This document shows, one piece after another, positions 9,706-17,791 of a stretch of 64,000 nucleotides of DNA. Position numbers and translations under genes: made by a program. The notes beneath the pieces are model-generated. The model was given only the letters and a program-made list of their open reading frames with translations, did no database searches and was not told where the DNA came from. Origin of the DNA: JANMAT01 sp031359995 (GTDB lineage: Bacteria; Actinomycetota; Acidimicrobiia; Acidimicrobiales; Ilumatobacteraceae); assembly GCA_031359995.1 (NCBI GenBank), contig JANMAT010000112.1, forward strand, positions 1-64,000, read 5' to 3'. The stretch's first letter is position 1; each line of letters begins with the position of its first letter.

Positions 9706-10522
9706 CGACGCGGTCGTGACCCGGGCGGCGTCCCCCGACCCCGCTGACGAACCCGAGCAGTCCCTCGCCGGAGGGATGGCCAACGTCGGCAGGGTCGTGC
9801 GCGTGGGCGACACCGTGCGCCGGCCGCCGAGCGAGTTCTCGGCCGCCGGCCACGCCCTGCTCGACCACCTCGAGGCCGTCGGTTTCCAAGGCGCGCCCCG
9901 GCTGCTCGGCGTCGACCAGAAGGGTCGCAGCATCCTCACCTACGTCGAGGGCGAGGTGGGCATCCCGCCGTATCCGGGGTGGGTCGCCAACGCCGAGCTG
10001 CTCGTGAGCGTGGCCGAACTGCAGCGTCGCTACCACGACGCCGTCGCCTCCTTCACACCACCGGCCGACGCCGTGTGGAACGACGCGCTGGCGGCACACG
10101 CCGGCCCCATCGTGGGTCACAACGACCTGTGCGTCGAGAACGTTGTGGCGCGCGACGGGCGCGCCGTGGCCTTCATCGACTTCGACTTCGCCGCACCGGT
10201 CGATCCGCTGTGGGACGTGGCCATCGCCCTGCGCCACTGGGTGCCCGTGCGCGATCCCGTCGACCTCGACGAGGCCCGCTGCGACGTGGACCAGGCGGCC
10301 CGCTTCCACGCCTACTGCGACGTGTACGGCGTCCCCACCGCCGACCGGCCCCGCATCGTCGAGTTCGGCCTCGCCTTCCTCGACCAGGCCTACGCGTCGA
10401 TGAAGGCACGCGCCGATGCCGGCCTGCCCGGCTACGTGGAGGCGTGGAAGGCGGGCTACGCCGCCCAGAACCGCCGATCGCACGCGTGGCTGGCCACCAA
10501 CGCCACGGTGCTCACGACCTGA
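9692..10522 (+). CDS. Aminoglycoside phosphotransferase (APH) family protein
   Basis: A 276-residue kinase-fold protein. The catalytic loop HNDLCVENVV (His-x-Asp-x4-Asn) and metal-binding IDFDFAAPVDPLWD are intact, so it is probably an active small-molecule kinase. The family includes antibiotic kinases, choline/homoserine kinases and many of unknown substrate; nothing here points to resistance. The ATG lies inside the 3' end of the aldo/keto reductase gene, suggesting translational coupling. It converges on the M50 protease gene 21 bases downstream. Confidence 0.82.
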   Translation: MPDADDAVVTRAASPDPADEPEQSLAGGMANVGRVVRVGDTVRRPPSEFSAAGHALLDHLEAVGFQGAPRLLGVDQKGRSILTYVEGEVGIPPYPGWVANAELLVSVAELQRRYHDAVASFTPPADAVWNDALAAHAGPIVGHNDLCVENVVARDGRAVAFIDFDFAAPVDPLWDVAIALRHWVPVRDPVDLDEARCDVDQAARFHAYCDVYGVPTADRPRIVEFGLAFLDQAYASMKARADAGLPGYVEAWKAGYAAQNRRSHAWLATNATVLTT

Positions 10523-10543
10523 CGCGTCGAGGAACGGGCGCGC

Positions 10544-11938
10544 TCAGCGCGCCGGCGCCATGGCCCGCACCCGCGCCAGCAGCTGCTGGAAGTCGAGCCG
10601 GGCGTGCAGTGGGCTCAGCCCCACGTCGCGGGCGAGGCGATCGGCGTCGGGCTCGTCCTGCACCGCGCGCGAGAGCCAGGCCATGGCCGCGTCACCCTCG
10701 CCCCGCGCGGCCAGACCGGCGGCGGCCCGGTACAGCACTTCGGCCTCGGCATCGGACGCGTAGAGCGCGCCGGCGTAGCGCACCAGGGTGTGGGCATCGC
10801 TCTGATGTCCGAGCACGGTCAGCAGATCGTGGCTGCGGCGCCGGTCACCGATGGGCAACGGCTCGGGCAGCAGCGTCACCAGGCCGCGCAGCTCGGGCTG
10901 GTGGGGATCGGGGGCGACCCAGCGGCCGGGTTCCACCACGTCGGCCAGCCGCACCCGCGCCCCGGCCTGATCGCCCTGGCGGAGATTCGTCCACGCCTGC
11001 AGCCACGGCGACGCCGACCACCCGCGCGGGAACGTGCCGGCCTGGCCGGTGAGCCAGCCCTCGCGCTCGGCAGCGGCGGCGGCGGCGTTGATCCGCTGGG
11101 CCGGCGCCAACGCCTCGGAACCCGGTCGCGGGTCGGCCACGTCGACCCATCGCGTCGCCGCGTCCTCGGCCCGCAGGCCGTTCAGCAGCTGCATGCTGGC
11201 CATGGCGGTGAACAGCGGCAGCAGGAACAGGCCGTCGACCAGCACGCCGGGGAACGCCGTGATGGCGCCGAGCAGGGCGGCGCCGAGCGGTTCGTCGAAC
11301 CCGCCCCTGATGTAGCGAGTGGCATGGTCGCGCAGACCGCCGAACAGCGCGTTCGACCCGGCACGCGAGGCGAACGAGGCGAGGAACAGCAGCACCGACA
11401 GACCCAGCGAGAACGTGGCCATGATGCGCAGGGAGCGCTTCTCACCGATGGTGCGCTCGAGCAGCTTCTGCACGACGTGCCCACCGTCGAGCGGCCACAG
11501 GGGCAGCAGGTTCAGCATGGCGATCACCACGCCGGCCCACGCCACGCCGAGCCACAGCTGAGCGAAGATCAACCGGGTCGAGTCGCTCGTGCTGCTCGTG
11601 AAGCCGACGTGCACGATCACGAGCGTGGCCAGGCCGAGCACGAGCTCGATGCCGGGGCCGGCCAGGCTGATGATGATGCGCTCGGCTCGCGTCAGCGGAC
11701 GGCTCGACGTGAACGCAGCCCAGCCCATGAACATGTTGAGACGGATCTCGACAGCGCAGCCGTAGTGCCGGGCGGTCACGGCGTGGCCCAGCTCGTGGAT
11801 GAGGGTGAACACGGCGATGGCCCCGGCGGCGAACGCACCCGAGCGGCCACCGCCCGACCAGCTGTAGATGAACAGCATGAAGACCAGGAACCAGCCGTCG
11901 ACGGTGACGGGGATGCCGAGGGCGCGGAACCGGAACAT
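10544..11938 (-). CDS. Site-2-protease-like M50 membrane metalloprotease with C-terminal helical domain
   Basis: A 464-residue intramembrane protease. The zinc motif HELGH is at residues 48-52 in a hydrophobic segment, and the third ligand region NLLPLWPLDGGH is at 143-154. Several further membrane helices run to about residue 260. The rest is soluble and Ala-rich with TPR-like spacing (LYASDAEAEVLYRAAAGLAARGEGDAAMAWLSRAVQ). Family members cleave membrane-bound anti-sigma factors or other transmembrane substrates; the target is unknown. A TAGCGT box (11948-11953) nine bases before the ATG suggests a leaderless transcript. Confidence 0.86.
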   Translation of the reverse strand: MFRFRALGIPVTVDGWFLVFMLFIYSWSGGGRSGAFAAGAIAVFTLIHELGHAVTARHYGCAVEIRLNMFMGWAAFTSSRPLTRAERIIISLAGPGIELVLGLATLVIVHVGFTSSTSDSTRLIFAQLWLGVAWAGVVIAMLNLLPLWPLDGGHVVQKLLERTIGEKRSLRIMATFSLGLSVLLFLASFASRAGSNALFGGLRDHATRYIRGGFDEPLGAALLGAITAFPGVLVDGLFLLPLFTAMASMQLLNGLRAEDAATRWVDVADPRPGSEALAPAQRINAAAAAAEREGWLTGQAGTFPRGWSASPWLQAWTNLRQGDQAGARVRLADVVEPGRWVAPDPHQPELRGLVTLLPEPLPIGDRRRSHDLLTVLGHQSDAHTLVRYAGALYASDAEAEVLYRAAAGLAARGEGDAAMAWLSRAVQDEPDADRLARDVGLSPLHARLDFQQLLARVRAMAPAR

Positions 11939-12047
11939 GACGGGCTCACGCTACCGGCCACCGACCGATGGTCATCGGTCACCCCGTCGGCCGGCGGAAG
12001 CGTGGACCATCCCCCGGCACGGCCCGGCCCCTACAGTCACCCTTGCT

Positions 12048-12641
12048 GTGCGCGTCCTCGTGGTCCACGCCCATCCCGATCCCGACAGCTTCGCGGGCGC
12101 CCTCGCCAAGGCCGCCCTGGCCGGCCTGCGCAACGGCGGCCACGACACCCGCCTCATCGACCTGTACGCCGAAGACTTCCAGCCCGTCATGAGCCAGGCC
12201 GACCGCGTCGCCTACGACACGGAGGCCGGATTCGTCGACCCGGCGGTGGGCGTCCACGCCGAGCACGTGGCGTGGGCCGAGGCGATGGTGTTCGTCTACC
12301 CCACCTGGTGGTCGGGCATGCCCGCGGTGATGAAGGGCTGGCTCGAACGCGTGCTCGTGCCGGGCGTGGCCTTCCGACTGGACGAGAAGACCCGCAAGGT
12401 CACCCCGGCGCTGCACCACATCCGCCACGTGGCCGGCGTGAGCACCTACGGCTCGCCCCGCCCGTACGTGACCGTGCTGACCGACGGCGGTCGGCGCACG
12501 GTGACGCGGGCCTTGCGCATGGTGTGCGGAGCCCGGTGCCGGAGCACGTGGCTGGCGCTCTACGGCGTGGACCGGCGCACCGACGCCGAGCGCCGGGCGT
12601 TCCTCGCCCGCGTCATGCGCGAGCTGGCGGCCATCCGATGA
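12048..12641 (+). CDS. Flavodoxin-fold NAD(P)H oxidoreductase, copy 1
   Basis: A 197-residue protein of the NQO1/KefF-like flavodoxin-2 family, starting VRVLVVHAHPDPDSFAGAL with a strand-loop FMN/FAD phosphate site, followed by the family signature VFVYPTWWSGMPAVMKGWLERV. These enzymes reduce quinones or nitro compounds with two electrons from NAD(P)H. The GTG at 12048 follows a TACAGT box (12032-12037) by ten bases with no Shine-Dalgarno site. The stop overlaps the next gene's start (ATGA), and the two proteins are paralogues of equal length. Confidence 0.85.
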   Translation: MRVLVVHAHPDPDSFAGALAKAALAGLRNGGHDTRLIDLYAEDFQPVMSQADRVAYDTEAGFVDPAVGVHAEHVAWAEAMVFVYPTWWSGMPAVMKGWLERVLVPGVAFRLDEKTRKVTPALHHIRHVAGVSTYGSPRPYVTVLTDGGRRTVTRALRMVCGARCRSTWLALYGVDRRTDAERRAFLARVMRELAAIR

Positions 12642-13231
12642 AGGTCCTCGTCGTCAGCGCCCACCCGGTAACGGGCAGCTTCACCAACCACCTGCGCGAC
12701 CGCGCCGTGGCCGTGCTGCGCCGGCGCGGCCACGACGTGCAGGTGACCGACCTGTACGTGGAGGGCTTCGAGGCACGCCTCAGCCGGGCCGAGTGGCAGG
12801 GCCACCGCGACGACGCGAGCGGCAAGACCGACGTGGCGCCCTACGCCCAACAGCTCCTGTGGGCCGAGGCGCTCGTGCTCGTCTACCCCACCTGGTGGTC
12901 GGGCATGCCCGCCATCATGAAGGGCTGGGTCGACCGCGTGTGGATCGAAGGCGTCGCCTACACGCTGCCCGCCGGTCGCTCGCGCGTGCGGGCGAACCTG
13001 CGCAACATCCGGCGCGTCACGGTGATCTCGCCCCACGGCTCGTCGAAGTGGGTCAACGTGCTGGAGGGCGAGACGGGCAAGCACATGGTCGGTCGGGCCC
13101 TGCGCGTGCTGCTGCACCCCCGGGCCCGCACCCGGTGGCTGGCGATCTACGACATGGACCGGGCCGACCCGGTGCGCCTGGCCCGGTTCACGACCCGCGT
13201 CGAACGGGCCATGGCCCGCCTGGGCTCGTAG
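12638..13231 (+). CDS. Flavodoxin-fold NAD(P)H oxidoreductase, copy 2
   Basis: Also 197 residues and clearly paralogous to the preceding gene: MKVLVVSAHPVTGSFTNHL at the start and LVLVYPTWWSGMPAIMKGWVDRV in the middle align without gaps. It differs most in the C-terminal third, where substrate would be bound. The four-base ATGA overlap with copy 1 indicates translational coupling, and the products may form a heterodimer, since the family is usually dimeric; that is inference. It converges on psuG seven bases downstream. Confidence 0.85.
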   Translation: MKVLVVSAHPVTGSFTNHLRDRAVAVLRRRGHDVQVTDLYVEGFEARLSRAEWQGHRDDASGKTDVAPYAQQLLWAEALVLVYPTWWSGMPAIMKGWVDRVWIEGVAYTLPAGRSRVRANLRNIRRVTVISPHGSSKWVNVLEGETGKHMVGRALRVLLHPRARTRWLAIYDMDRADPVRLARFTTRVERAMARLGS

Positions 13232-13238
13232 CCGACCG

Positions 13239-14144
13239 TCAGCCCGCCGCCACGGCCACGGCGATGGCCGCCGCCACCTGGGCGTTGTGCTCGGCCAGGG
13301 CCAGGTTGGCCGGCACGCTGCGGCCCGCGGTCGCCTCGGCGATGCGCCCGAGCACGAACGGCGTGACCGCGGCGCCGCGGATGCCGGCGGCACCGCACTC
13401 GACCAGGGCCTGGGCCAGCACGCCGTCGAGCATGGCCGCATCGAGCTCGGCCGCCTCGGGGATGGGCGCGGTCACCAGCACGCCGGTGTCGGGGCGGGCC
13501 CGGTGGGCCAGCACCGCGGCGACCTCGGCCGCGCCCTCGACCCGGTGGGGCACCGGCAGACCCGACGAGCGCGTGTAGAACGCCGGCAGCCAGTCGTGGC
13601 GCCAACCGAGCACCGGTACGCCGTAGGTCTCCAGGTACTCGAGCGTGCGGGCCAGGTCCAGGAAGGCCTTGGCGCCGGCGCACACGCACACGACCGGCCG
13701 GTGGGCCAGGGCGTCCAGGTCGGCCGACATGTCGCCCGTGAGCTCGGCGCCGCGGTGCACGCCACCGATGCCGCCGGTGGCGAACACCGAGATGCCGGCG
13801 GTGTGGGCCAGGGCCAGCGACGCCGACACCGTGGTGGCGCCGTAGTCCCATCGCTGGGCACAGGCGACGGCCAGGTCGCGCTCGGCCACCTTGCGGGCCG
13901 GTCCCAGGATCCGCTCGTGCTCGGCCTCGGCCAGACCCACGCGGCACACGCCGTCGAGCACCGCGGTCACCGCCGGCACCGCCCCACCGTCGCGCACGGC
14001 GGCCAGGCAGCGCGCCAGCGCCTCGGCGTTGGCCGGCGACGGCAGGCCGAGGTTCGAGAAGATGGTCGACTCCAGCGCGACCACCGGGCGACCGGCGCCG
14101 AGGGCATCGGCGATGTCAGGAGCGAGTTCCAGGGGAAGGGGCAC
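13239..14144 (-). CDS. psuG: Pseudouridine-5'-phosphate glycosidase
   Basis: A 301-residue enzyme that splits pseudouridine 5'-phosphate into uracil and ribose 5-phosphate. Family blocks are intact: PVVALESTIFSNLGLPSPAN, RKVAERDL, YGATTVSASL, SVFATGGIGGVHRGAE, and CAGAKAFLDLARTLEYLET with the Schiff-base-type active-site Lys. It is the last gene of a leftward run and follows the psuK-like kinase by 11 bases, so the pair forms a pseudouridine salvage/degradation module. No nucleoside transporter is next to it, so the substrate may come from internal RNA turnover. Confidence 0.93.
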   Translation of the reverse strand: MPLPLELAPDIADALGAGRPVVALESTIFSNLGLPSPANAEALARCLAAVRDGGAVPAVTAVLDGVCRVGLAEAEHERILGPARKVAERDLAVACAQRWDYGATTVSASLALAHTAGISVFATGGIGGVHRGAELTGDMSADLDALAHRPVVCVCAGAKAFLDLARTLEYLETYGVPVLGWRHDWLPAFYTRSSGLPVPHRVEGAAEVAAVLAHRARPDTGVLVTAPIPEAAELDAAMLDGVLAQALVECGAAGIRGAAVTPFVLGRIAEATAGRSVPANLALAEHNAQVAAAIAVAVAAG

Positions 14145-14155
14145 GGGGGTCGTTT

Positions 14156-15007
14156 CTACAGCGCGGCGCCCGGATTCCCAAGCACCCGCCCGGCGACCGA
14201 GCTGCCCACCGTGGCGGCCGTCACCGCGTCAGCCCCGTCGAGGGTGGCGGTCAGGAACCCGGCGGCGAAGGCGTCGCCGGCACCGGTGGTGTCGCGCACC
14301 TCGGTCACCGGCGGCACCGGTACCTCGGCCACCAGCGTGGCCCCCCGCCACAGCCGCACCGGATCGGCGCCCTGCTTCACCACGGTGAGCCCGGCCGCGG
14401 GACCCGCGTGGTGACCCACCCGCAGCCGCGCGGCCTCGTCCTCGTTGGCCAGCAGCACGTCGGGCACGACGGCGCCGAGCCAGGCGCCGAACCGCTCCAC
14501 ACCGTACCCGGTGAGCCCGCCCACCGACGACGCGTCCACGCTCACCGGCACGCCGAGCCGGCGGGCCCGGGCCACCAGGCTCCGGGTCGTGGTGCCGAGC
14601 GGTTCGCCCATGAGCGAGTAGGCCGGTACGTGCAGCCAGCGCACGCCGTCGAGCCAGCTTCCGGGGCCGTCGGTGAGCTCGGTGCACGCGCCCCGGTCGG
14701 GCAGCATCGTGCGCTCACCGTCGGGGGCCACCAGCACCACGATCGTGCCTGTGCGACCCCGGTGCTGCACGCACGGGTCCACGCCTGCGGCCGCCAGCTC
14801 GCCCACCAGCACGGCGCCGATGGCGTCATCGCCGACGCAGCCGATGAACCGAGTCGCCGAGCCGAGTGCGGCGGCGAACACGGCCACGTTGGCGGCGCTG
14901 CCACCGCGGCGCCGCTCGATGCGGGCCGCGGTGTCGGTGCCGCGCCGGGGCGCAGCGACCGGCCACACCACGATGTCCTCGACGAGATCTCCCACCACCG
15001 CCAGCAC
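14156..15007 (-). CDS. psuK: PfkB-family kinase, probable pseudouridine kinase
   Basis: A 283-residue ribokinase-fold protein. It has the N-terminal GGSAANVAVFAAALG signature and the C-terminal DTTGAGDAFAAGFL motif with the catalytic Asp. PfkB kinases phosphorylate many sugars and nucleosides; assignment to pseudouridine rests on its place 11 bases upstream of psuG. The start is the GTG at 15005-15007; the frame is open further upstream into the anti-sigma gene but homology begins with VVGDLVEDIVV. Little space separates it from the anti-sigma gene (20 bases), so it is probably on the same transcript. Confidence 0.82.
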   Translation of the reverse strand: MLAVVGDLVEDIVVWPVAAPRRGTDTAARIERRRGGSAANVAVFAAALGSATRFIGCVGDDAIGAVLVGELAAAGVDPCVQHRGRTGTIVVLVAPDGERTMLPDRGACTELTDGPGSWLDGVRWLHVPAYSLMGEPLGTTTRSLVARARRLGVPVSVDASSVGGLTGYGVERFGAWLGAVVPDVLLANEDEAARLRVGHHAGPAAGLTVVKQGADPVRLWRGATLVAEVPVPPVTEVRDTTGAGDAFAAGFLTATLDGADAVTAATVGSSVAGRVLGNPGAAL

Positions 15008-15027
15008 GGCGGTAGTAGAGCACGCGA

Positions 15028-15849
15028 TCAGATCAGGTCGCCCGCCAAGGCCGCCGGCTGTGACGACACGGGCACACCGCCCCGGGTCTCCTCGGTGAGC
15101 ACGAGCTTCACCAGCGTGCCTTGGCGCACCACGAACGGCGCCACGTCGAACTGGCGGCCGAGCACGCCGAGCGAGATGACCTGCTGACCGGCCGGGCCCT
15201 GCACCACGCCCCACAGCTGGTACGTGTGATCGGGGTCGAGCACCACCAGCGCCCTGCCGTCGAGGTAGCCGGTGCCGTCGACGGCCACGTAGGCGTGGGC
15301 CGTCTGGCGGCCGTCGGTCGAGAGCAGATCGGCCCGACGGGTCGTGCTGTCCTGCTGCAGGTTCTCGATCGCCCTCTCCAGCCCCACGCCATGGGCCCGG
15401 GCGTCGTCGAGCTGCCGGGTCACGTCGACCACGCGCCACGACAGCAGAGCCACCACGATGGCGGCGGCGGCACCGATCACGCCGGTCCACGACCGGCGGG
15501 TCCGGCGTTCCGACCGGGGAGCGAGCGCCGGCGCGCTGACCGGCGGGGCTGGCACCGGACCGGCGGTGACCCGGGCGGGCATCGGCATGACCTTGGCCAG
15601 CTCGGGTCCCGGCTCGGGTGCGGGCGCCCGGTCGTCGAGCGCTTCGGCGATGCGGTCCCACAGGCCTTCGGGTGCGGGCGCACCGGTGTACGACAGCATG
15701 GTCGCCACCTCGCGGTGCTGCTCCACCTCGGCGCGGGCCCGGGGGTTGTGGGCGAGGTACTCCTCTACCCGCTGACGCTCCTGGGCGTCGACGGCGTCGA
15801 GCGCATACGCACCCAACAGCTCGTCCAGGTCATCGCGTCCGGGGGTCAT
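15028..15849 (-). CDS. RskA-like anti-sigma factor
   Basis: A 273-residue single-pass membrane protein. Residues 1-75 form the sigma-binding helical domain (LDELLGAYALDAVDAQERQRVEEYL). A Pro/Ala linker leads to a membrane helix near 122-140 (WTGVIGAAAAIVVALLSW) and an extracytoplasmic domain ending with the RskA signature GYLDGRALVVLDPDHTYQLWGVV. The HxxxCxxC zinc motif found in many anti-sigma factors is absent, so redox sensing by zinc release is unlikely; release by proteolysis, as for RskA, is more plausible. It overlaps the sigma gene by four bases (ATGA). Confidence 0.88.
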   Translation of the reverse strand: MTPGRDDLDELLGAYALDAVDAQERQRVEEYLAHNPRARAEVEQHREVATMLSYTGAPAPEGLWDRIAEALDDRAPAPEPGPELAKVMPMPARVTAGPVPAPPVSAPALAPRSERRTRRSWTGVIGAAAAIVVALLSWRVVDVTRQLDDARAHGVGLERAIENLQQDSTTRRADLLSTDGRQTAHAYVAVDGTGYLDGRALVVLDPDHTYQLWGVVQGPAGQQVISLGVLGRQFDVAPFVVRQGTLVKLVLTEETRGGVPVSSQPAALAGDLI

Positions 15850-16427
15850 CGCTCGCCTCCAGTCGTGATGCCAGCAGCAACGAGCTCGCCGCGCAAGCGC
15901 TTCAACCCACTTCGTATCCGACTCTTCACAGTGCCTTCCGGCTCTTCGAGCTTGCGGGCCACCTCGCGGTACGTGAGCCCGCTGAAGTAGGCCAGCTCGA
16001 TGGCCTCGCGTTCACCCTCGGGCAGGGCGGCCAGCGACGAGCGCACCCGCTCGGCCGTGGCCATGTCCCAGACCTCGAGCTCCATGTCGTAGCCGGCCTC
16101 GGCCGTGCCCCGCGCCTCGCGCTCCTCGCGTTGGCGACGGGCGCCCTCGCTGCGGAGCATGTCGACGGCCCGACCGTGCGTCTGGGCCAGCAGGAAGCTG
16201 CGCAACGAACCGCGGGCCGGGTCGTAGCGATCGGGCTGGTTCCACAGGCGCAGGAACACCTCCTGCACCACTTCCTCGGCCAGGTTCTCCACCATCAGCA
16301 GACGGCGTGCCAACCCGTAGACGGCGCCCGCGTGGCGACGGTACGCCTCGGCCAGCGCCTCCTGCCGGTAGCGGGCGATGCCGACGGCCAGGGCGGCGTC
16401 GGAGTAGTCGCTCAGGTCGTCTTTCAC
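15846..16427 (-). CDS. ECF (group 4) RNA polymerase sigma factor, SigK-like
   Basis: A 193-residue ECF sigma factor. Region 2 spans about residues 20-95 (AEEVVQEVFLRLWNQPDRYDP, then SLRSFLLAQTHGRAVDMLRS, the -10 recognition helices). Region 4 spans about 130-182, with helix-turn-helix LTYREVARKLEEPEGTVKSRIRSGLKRLR contacting the -35 element. It would be held inactive by the anti-sigma factor encoded immediately downstream. The GTG start at 16427 overlaps the stop of the methyltransferase gene, so all three genes are translationally coupled. Confidence 0.92.
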   Translation of the reverse strand: MKDDLSDYSDAALAVGIARYRQEALAEAYRRHAGAVYGLARRLLMVENLAEEVVQEVFLRLWNQPDRYDPARGSLRSFLLAQTHGRAVDMLRSEGARRQREEREARGTAEAGYDMELEVWDMATAERVRSSLAALPEGEREAIELAYFSGLTYREVARKLEEPEGTVKSRIRSGLKRLRGELVAAGITTGGER

Positions 16428-17674
16428 GAACCGTATTCGTAGCCGTCGCCCGCCTGGATGGTGTGACCGTGCTCAGTTTCCGTTCTGGCTGCGAACCGGG
16501 TGACGACCTCGACGTGGGGCGTGTGCGGGAACAGGTCGAGCACGACCGAACCGGCGTGGCCGTAGCCGTGCCCGGCCAGCAGGGCGGCGTCGCGCGCCAG
16601 ACTCACCGCGTCGCAGCTGACCAGTACGAACGTGGGCGCGGCGGTAGCGGTGAGCACGCTGGCCGCCACCTTGCCCAGCCCGCTGCGCGACGGGTCGGCG
16701 ATCACGACCTCCACCGGGCGCGGCACCCACTTCTCGACCGGTGCCTGCACGACCACGCCGGCGCCGCGCAGGTTCTGGCGGGCGTCGGCGCACGACGACG
16801 CCGAGCCCTCCAGCACCACGACGTCACCGTCGGCCCCCACCGTGGCGGCGAACAGCCCGACGCCGCCGTAGGCATCGACCACCGAAGCCGGACGGGTGCC
16901 GATGGCCGCGGCCACCTGATCGACCAGCGCTTCGGCCCCGTCGCGGCGGGTCTGGAAGAACGACCCCATCGACACCCGCAACCAGGCCCCGCGGATGTCC
17001 TCGTGGACCGCCACGTGGTCGCCCACGGCCACGTCGTCGGGCAGGCCCGCCAACGTGGGCACGGGGGCGCCGTCCTCCCCCGCCAGCGGGGCGCCGCGCT
17101 GGCCGGAGCCGACGCCCAGCCGCAGGACCACCTCGGCGTCGGCCGCGCCGGTGCCCTCGACCCGCAGCGGGGCCAGCAGCTCGTCGAGCTGCGGGTGCGC
17201 CACCAGGCAGTGCTCCACCGGCACCACGTCGTGGCGGGCGCGGGCCCGGAACCCGACGCGGCCGTCGGGCGTGACGGCCAGGCGAAGCGTGGTGCGGAAC
17301 CCGGTGTCGGGCAAGGGTGCCGCCAGCCCCACCATCGGGTCCACGAGCCTGCCGGTACGCACGAGCGACTCCAGGACGATGGCGTGCTTCAGCTCGCGCT
17401 GGGTGTCGGCGGCGACGTGCTGCCAGCTGCAGCCCCCGCACCCGGCGGCCACGTACGGGCACGGCGGCTCGACCCGCCCCGGGTGGGCGTCGAGCACCTC
17501 GAGCAGCTCGGCCCGGCCGAAGTCGCGCTTGGCCGACGTGAGCCGCACCCGCACCCGTTCGCCGGGCAGGGCACCGGGCACGAACACGACCCGGCCGTCG
17601 TCACCGCGGGCCAGGCCGTCGCCCCCGGCGACGACCTTGTCGATGCGCACCTCGGCGGTGATCGTGTCCGGCAT
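16424..17674 (-). CDS. TrmA/RumA-family RNA (uracil-5-)-methyltransferase
   Basis: A 416-residue SAM-dependent RNA methyltransferase. Residues 1-60 are a TRAM RNA-binding domain. Cys72, Cys79, Cys82 (PPCPYVAAGCGGC) and a later Cys in VPVEHCLVAHP give the four ligands of a [4Fe-4S] cluster as in RumA/RlmD. The C-terminal Rossmann domain has VVDAYGGVGLFA for SAM and the nucleophile Cys in VLVSCDAVSLARD. It makes m5U in rRNA or tRNA; which site cannot be told. The ATG follows a TAGGCT box (17681-17686) by six bases, so the directon probably starts here as a leaderless mRNA. Confidence 0.88.
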   Translation of the reverse strand: MPDTITAEVRIDKVVAGGDGLARGDDGRVVFVPGALPGERVRVRLTSAKRDFGRAELLEVLDAHPGRVEPPCPYVAAGCGGCSWQHVAADTQRELKHAIVLESLVRTGRLVDPMVGLAAPLPDTGFRTTLRLAVTPDGRVGFRARARHDVVPVEHCLVAHPQLDELLAPLRVEGTGAADAEVVLRLGVGSGQRGAPLAGEDGAPVPTLAGLPDDVAVGDHVAVHEDIRGAWLRVSMGSFFQTRRDGAEALVDQVAAAIGTRPASVVDAYGGVGLFAATVGADGDVVVLEGSASSCADARQNLRGAGVVVQAPVEKWVPRPVEVVIADPSRSGLGKVAASVLTATAAPTFVLVSCDAVSLARDAALLAGHGYGHAGSVVLDLFPHTPHVEVVTRFAARTETEHGHTIQAGDGYEYGS

Positions 17675-17732
17675 CCCGCCAGCCTATGGGCCCCGCCCGG
17701 CGGCCACCGCCTGCCCCCGCGGCGCGGGCGCG

Positions 17733-17762
17733 GCGTGGGGCAGGCGCGTGGGGCAGGCGCGT
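17733..17762. repeat. 13-bp tandem repeat in rpe/trmA divergent promoter
   Basis: Two exact head-to-tail copies of GCGTGGGGCAGGC (17733-17745, 17746-17758) plus the first four bases of a third. They lie in the 117-base space between the divergent methyltransferase and rpe genes, upstream of the likely rpe -10 box. Confidence 0.65.
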
Positions 17763-17791
17763 CGCCACCCGACTGTCTTACGCTCGGCGCC

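Noticed and set aside
9692..10522. Antibiotic-resistance aminoglycoside kinase
   Set aside because: Only the generic kinase motifs are shared; the coupling to an aldo/keto reductase and the lack of resistance-family signatures give no support for drug modification.
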